A DNA stretch of 64,000 nt from Burkholderia ambifaria (GTDB lineage Bacteria > Pseudomonadota > Gammaproteobacteria > Burkholderiales > Burkholderiaceae). How positions within the stretch are numbered: position 1 is the stretch's first letter; the number at the start of each line of letters is the position of its first letter. Shown one piece after another: positions 63,147 to 64,000 of this stretch. The notes under the pieces were generated by a model that did not search any database, was not told the DNA's origin, and worked only from the letters and a program-made list of their open reading frames with translations. Made by a program: the position numbers and the translations under genes. The stretch lies in assembly GCF_001443045.1 (NCBI RefSeq), contig NZ_LKPJ01000001.1:6997-70996 (forward strand). The letters run 5' to 3'.

Positions 63147-64000
63147 ATGGAAATCGCATTCATCGGACTCGGCAACATGGGCGGCCCCATGGCCGCCAAC
63201 CTGCTCAAGGCCGGCCACGCACTGACGGTGTTCGACCTCGACGCGAACGCAGTCGACGCCGCGGTGCGCGCGGGCGCAACGGCGGCCGCCTCGCCGCGCG
63301 ACGCGGCCGCCCGCGCGGCGCTGGTGATCACGATGCTGCCGGCCGCGCAGCACGTGCGCGCGGTCTATCTCGGCGACGACGGCGTGCTGGCCGGCGCGCG
63401 TGCCGGCGCGACGCTGGTCGACTGCAGCACGATCGATCCGGGCACCGTGCGCACGGTGGCCGACGCCGCCGCGCAGCGCGACTTCCCGCTCGCGGACGCG
63501 CCGGTGTCGGGCGGCACCGGCGGCGCGCAGGCCGGCACGCTGACCTTCATGGTCGGCGCGCAAGGCGCGCTGTTCGAGCGCATCCGCCCGGTGCTGCTCG
63601 ACATGGGGAAGAACGTCGTGCACTGCGGCGGCACCGGCACCGGGCAGATTGCGAAGATCTGCAACAACCTGCTGCTCGGGATCTCGATGATGGGCGTATC
63701 GGAAGCGATGGCGCTCGGCGCCGCGCTCGGCATCGATCCGGCCGTGCTGGCCGGCATCATCAACACGTCGACCGGCCGCTGCTGGAGCTCGGATACGTAC
63801 AACCCGTACCCGGGCGTGAACGACGCGGCGCCCGCCGCGCGCGGCTATGCGGGCGGTTTTGCCGCGAACCTGATGCTGAAGGATCTCGGGCTCGCGACCG
63901 AAGCCGCGCGCAGCGCGCGGCAGCCGGTGTGGATGGGCGCGCTCGCGCAGCAGCTCTATCAGTCGATGAGCCAGCAGGGGCTCGGCACGCTCGACTTCTC
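63147..64000 (+). CDS. mmsB: 3-Hydroxyisobutyrate dehydrogenase, cut by window edge
   Basis: The first 284 residues of an NAD-dependent beta-hydroxyacid dehydrogenase. The Rossmann motif is IGLGNMGGPMAANLLKAGH, the substrate loop is DAPVSGGTGGAQAGTL, and the catalytic Lys is in GQIAKICNNLLLG. NPYPGV and KDLGLATEAA are typical of 3-hydroxyisobutyrate dehydrogenase. It oxidises 3-hydroxyisobutyrate to methylmalonate semialdehyde, the substrate of MmsA. AAGGGGAG lies before the ATG. Almost the whole protein is present; the last residues are off the edge. Confidence 0.95.
   Translation, partial: MEIAFIGLGNMGGPMAANLLKAGHALTVFDLDANAVDAAVRAGATAAASPRDAAARAALVITMLPAAQHVRAVYLGDDGVLAGARAGATLVDCSTIDPGTVRTVADAAAQRDFPLADAPVSGGTGGAQAGTLTFMVGAQGALFERIRPVLLDMGKNVVHCGGTGTGQIAKICNNLLLGISMMGVSEAMALGAALGIDPAVLAGIINTSTGRCWSSDTYNPYPGVNDAAPAARGYAGGFAANLMLKDLGLATEAARSARQPVWMGALAQQLYQSMSQQGLGTLDF

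Noticed and set aside
1-64000. Prophage, IS element, integron or CRISPR array
   Set aside because: No transposase, integrase, capsid or cas gene and no regularly spaced repeats were seen.

Overview
The window is GC-rich, densely coded DNA typical of a betaproteobacterium. Gene content points to the genus Burkholderia, most likely the B. cepacia complex: many LysR regulators, a PNAG locus, a Wsp-type cheB/wspR pair, ahpCF, and amino-acid catabolic clusters. No tRNA, rRNA, CRISPR array, phage or insertion sequence was seen. Species and replicon cannot be fixed from the sequence alone.

Layout, left to right. 1-333: 5' part of a circularly permuted ATP-grasp gene. 1003-1995: HypT-like LysR regulator. 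2691-14135: a poly-N-acetylglucosamine (PNAG) locus, with two envelope proteins of unknown function, pgaA (carrying a very long Pro/Ala/Thr-rich insertion), pgaB, pgaC, pgaD, a dedicated glmS and a predicted secreted protein. 14406-15242: cytochrome c. 15264-19307: a pair resembling ATC hydrolase and N-carbamoyl-amino-acid amidohydrolase, with a periplasmic binding protein and a divergent LysR regulator. 19384-20166: a RHH/PIN toxin-antitoxin locus with a partial internal duplication. 20224-23198: amino-acid racemase, symporter and binding protein. 23519-25803: ahpC and ahpF, with an OxyR-like site upstream. 25918-27318: a Pro-rich membrane protein and an internally deleted lpxO remnant.

27526-32726 is one long minus-strand operon: glnHPQ-type glutamine or polar amino-acid ABC transporter, a C45/AAT-type acyltransferase, a class III aminotransferase and a carboxymuconolactone-decarboxylase-family protein. 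33357-36098 holds a MAPEG protein, alanine racemase and an enoyl-CoA hydratase. 36206-41316 is a compact five-gene chemosensory-like operon. It encodes a membrane receptor-kinase fusion without a CheW-binding domain, a small MCP-tip protein, two CheX/CheC-type phosphatases ending in the same GELELF tail, and CheY. This is the most unusual system in the window.

41800-42446 is a vapBC pair. 42710-48742 holds a hydrolase and an asparagine/aspartate utilisation locus (ansP, aspA, LysR, asparaginase). 49122-51796 is a predicted 5-oxoproline transporter (DUF969/DUF979) with a DUF2891 gene. 52702-57120 concerns cyclic-di-GMP: an isolated wspF-wspR pair without the other Wsp genes, and a GAF-PAS-GGDEF-EAL protein. 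57377-59119 holds a LysR remnant, a small unknown gene and a haloacid dehalogenase. 59207-64000 is a LysR-controlled transporter/mmsA/mmsB cluster for valine-type catabolism, in which mmsA has lost about 50 residues in frame.

Themes that tie genes together are biofilm and c-di-GMP control (pga, wspFR, GGDEF-EAL), amino-acid scavenging, and several small loci showing decay (lpxO, LysR remnant, mmsA, duplicated toxin-antitoxin junction).
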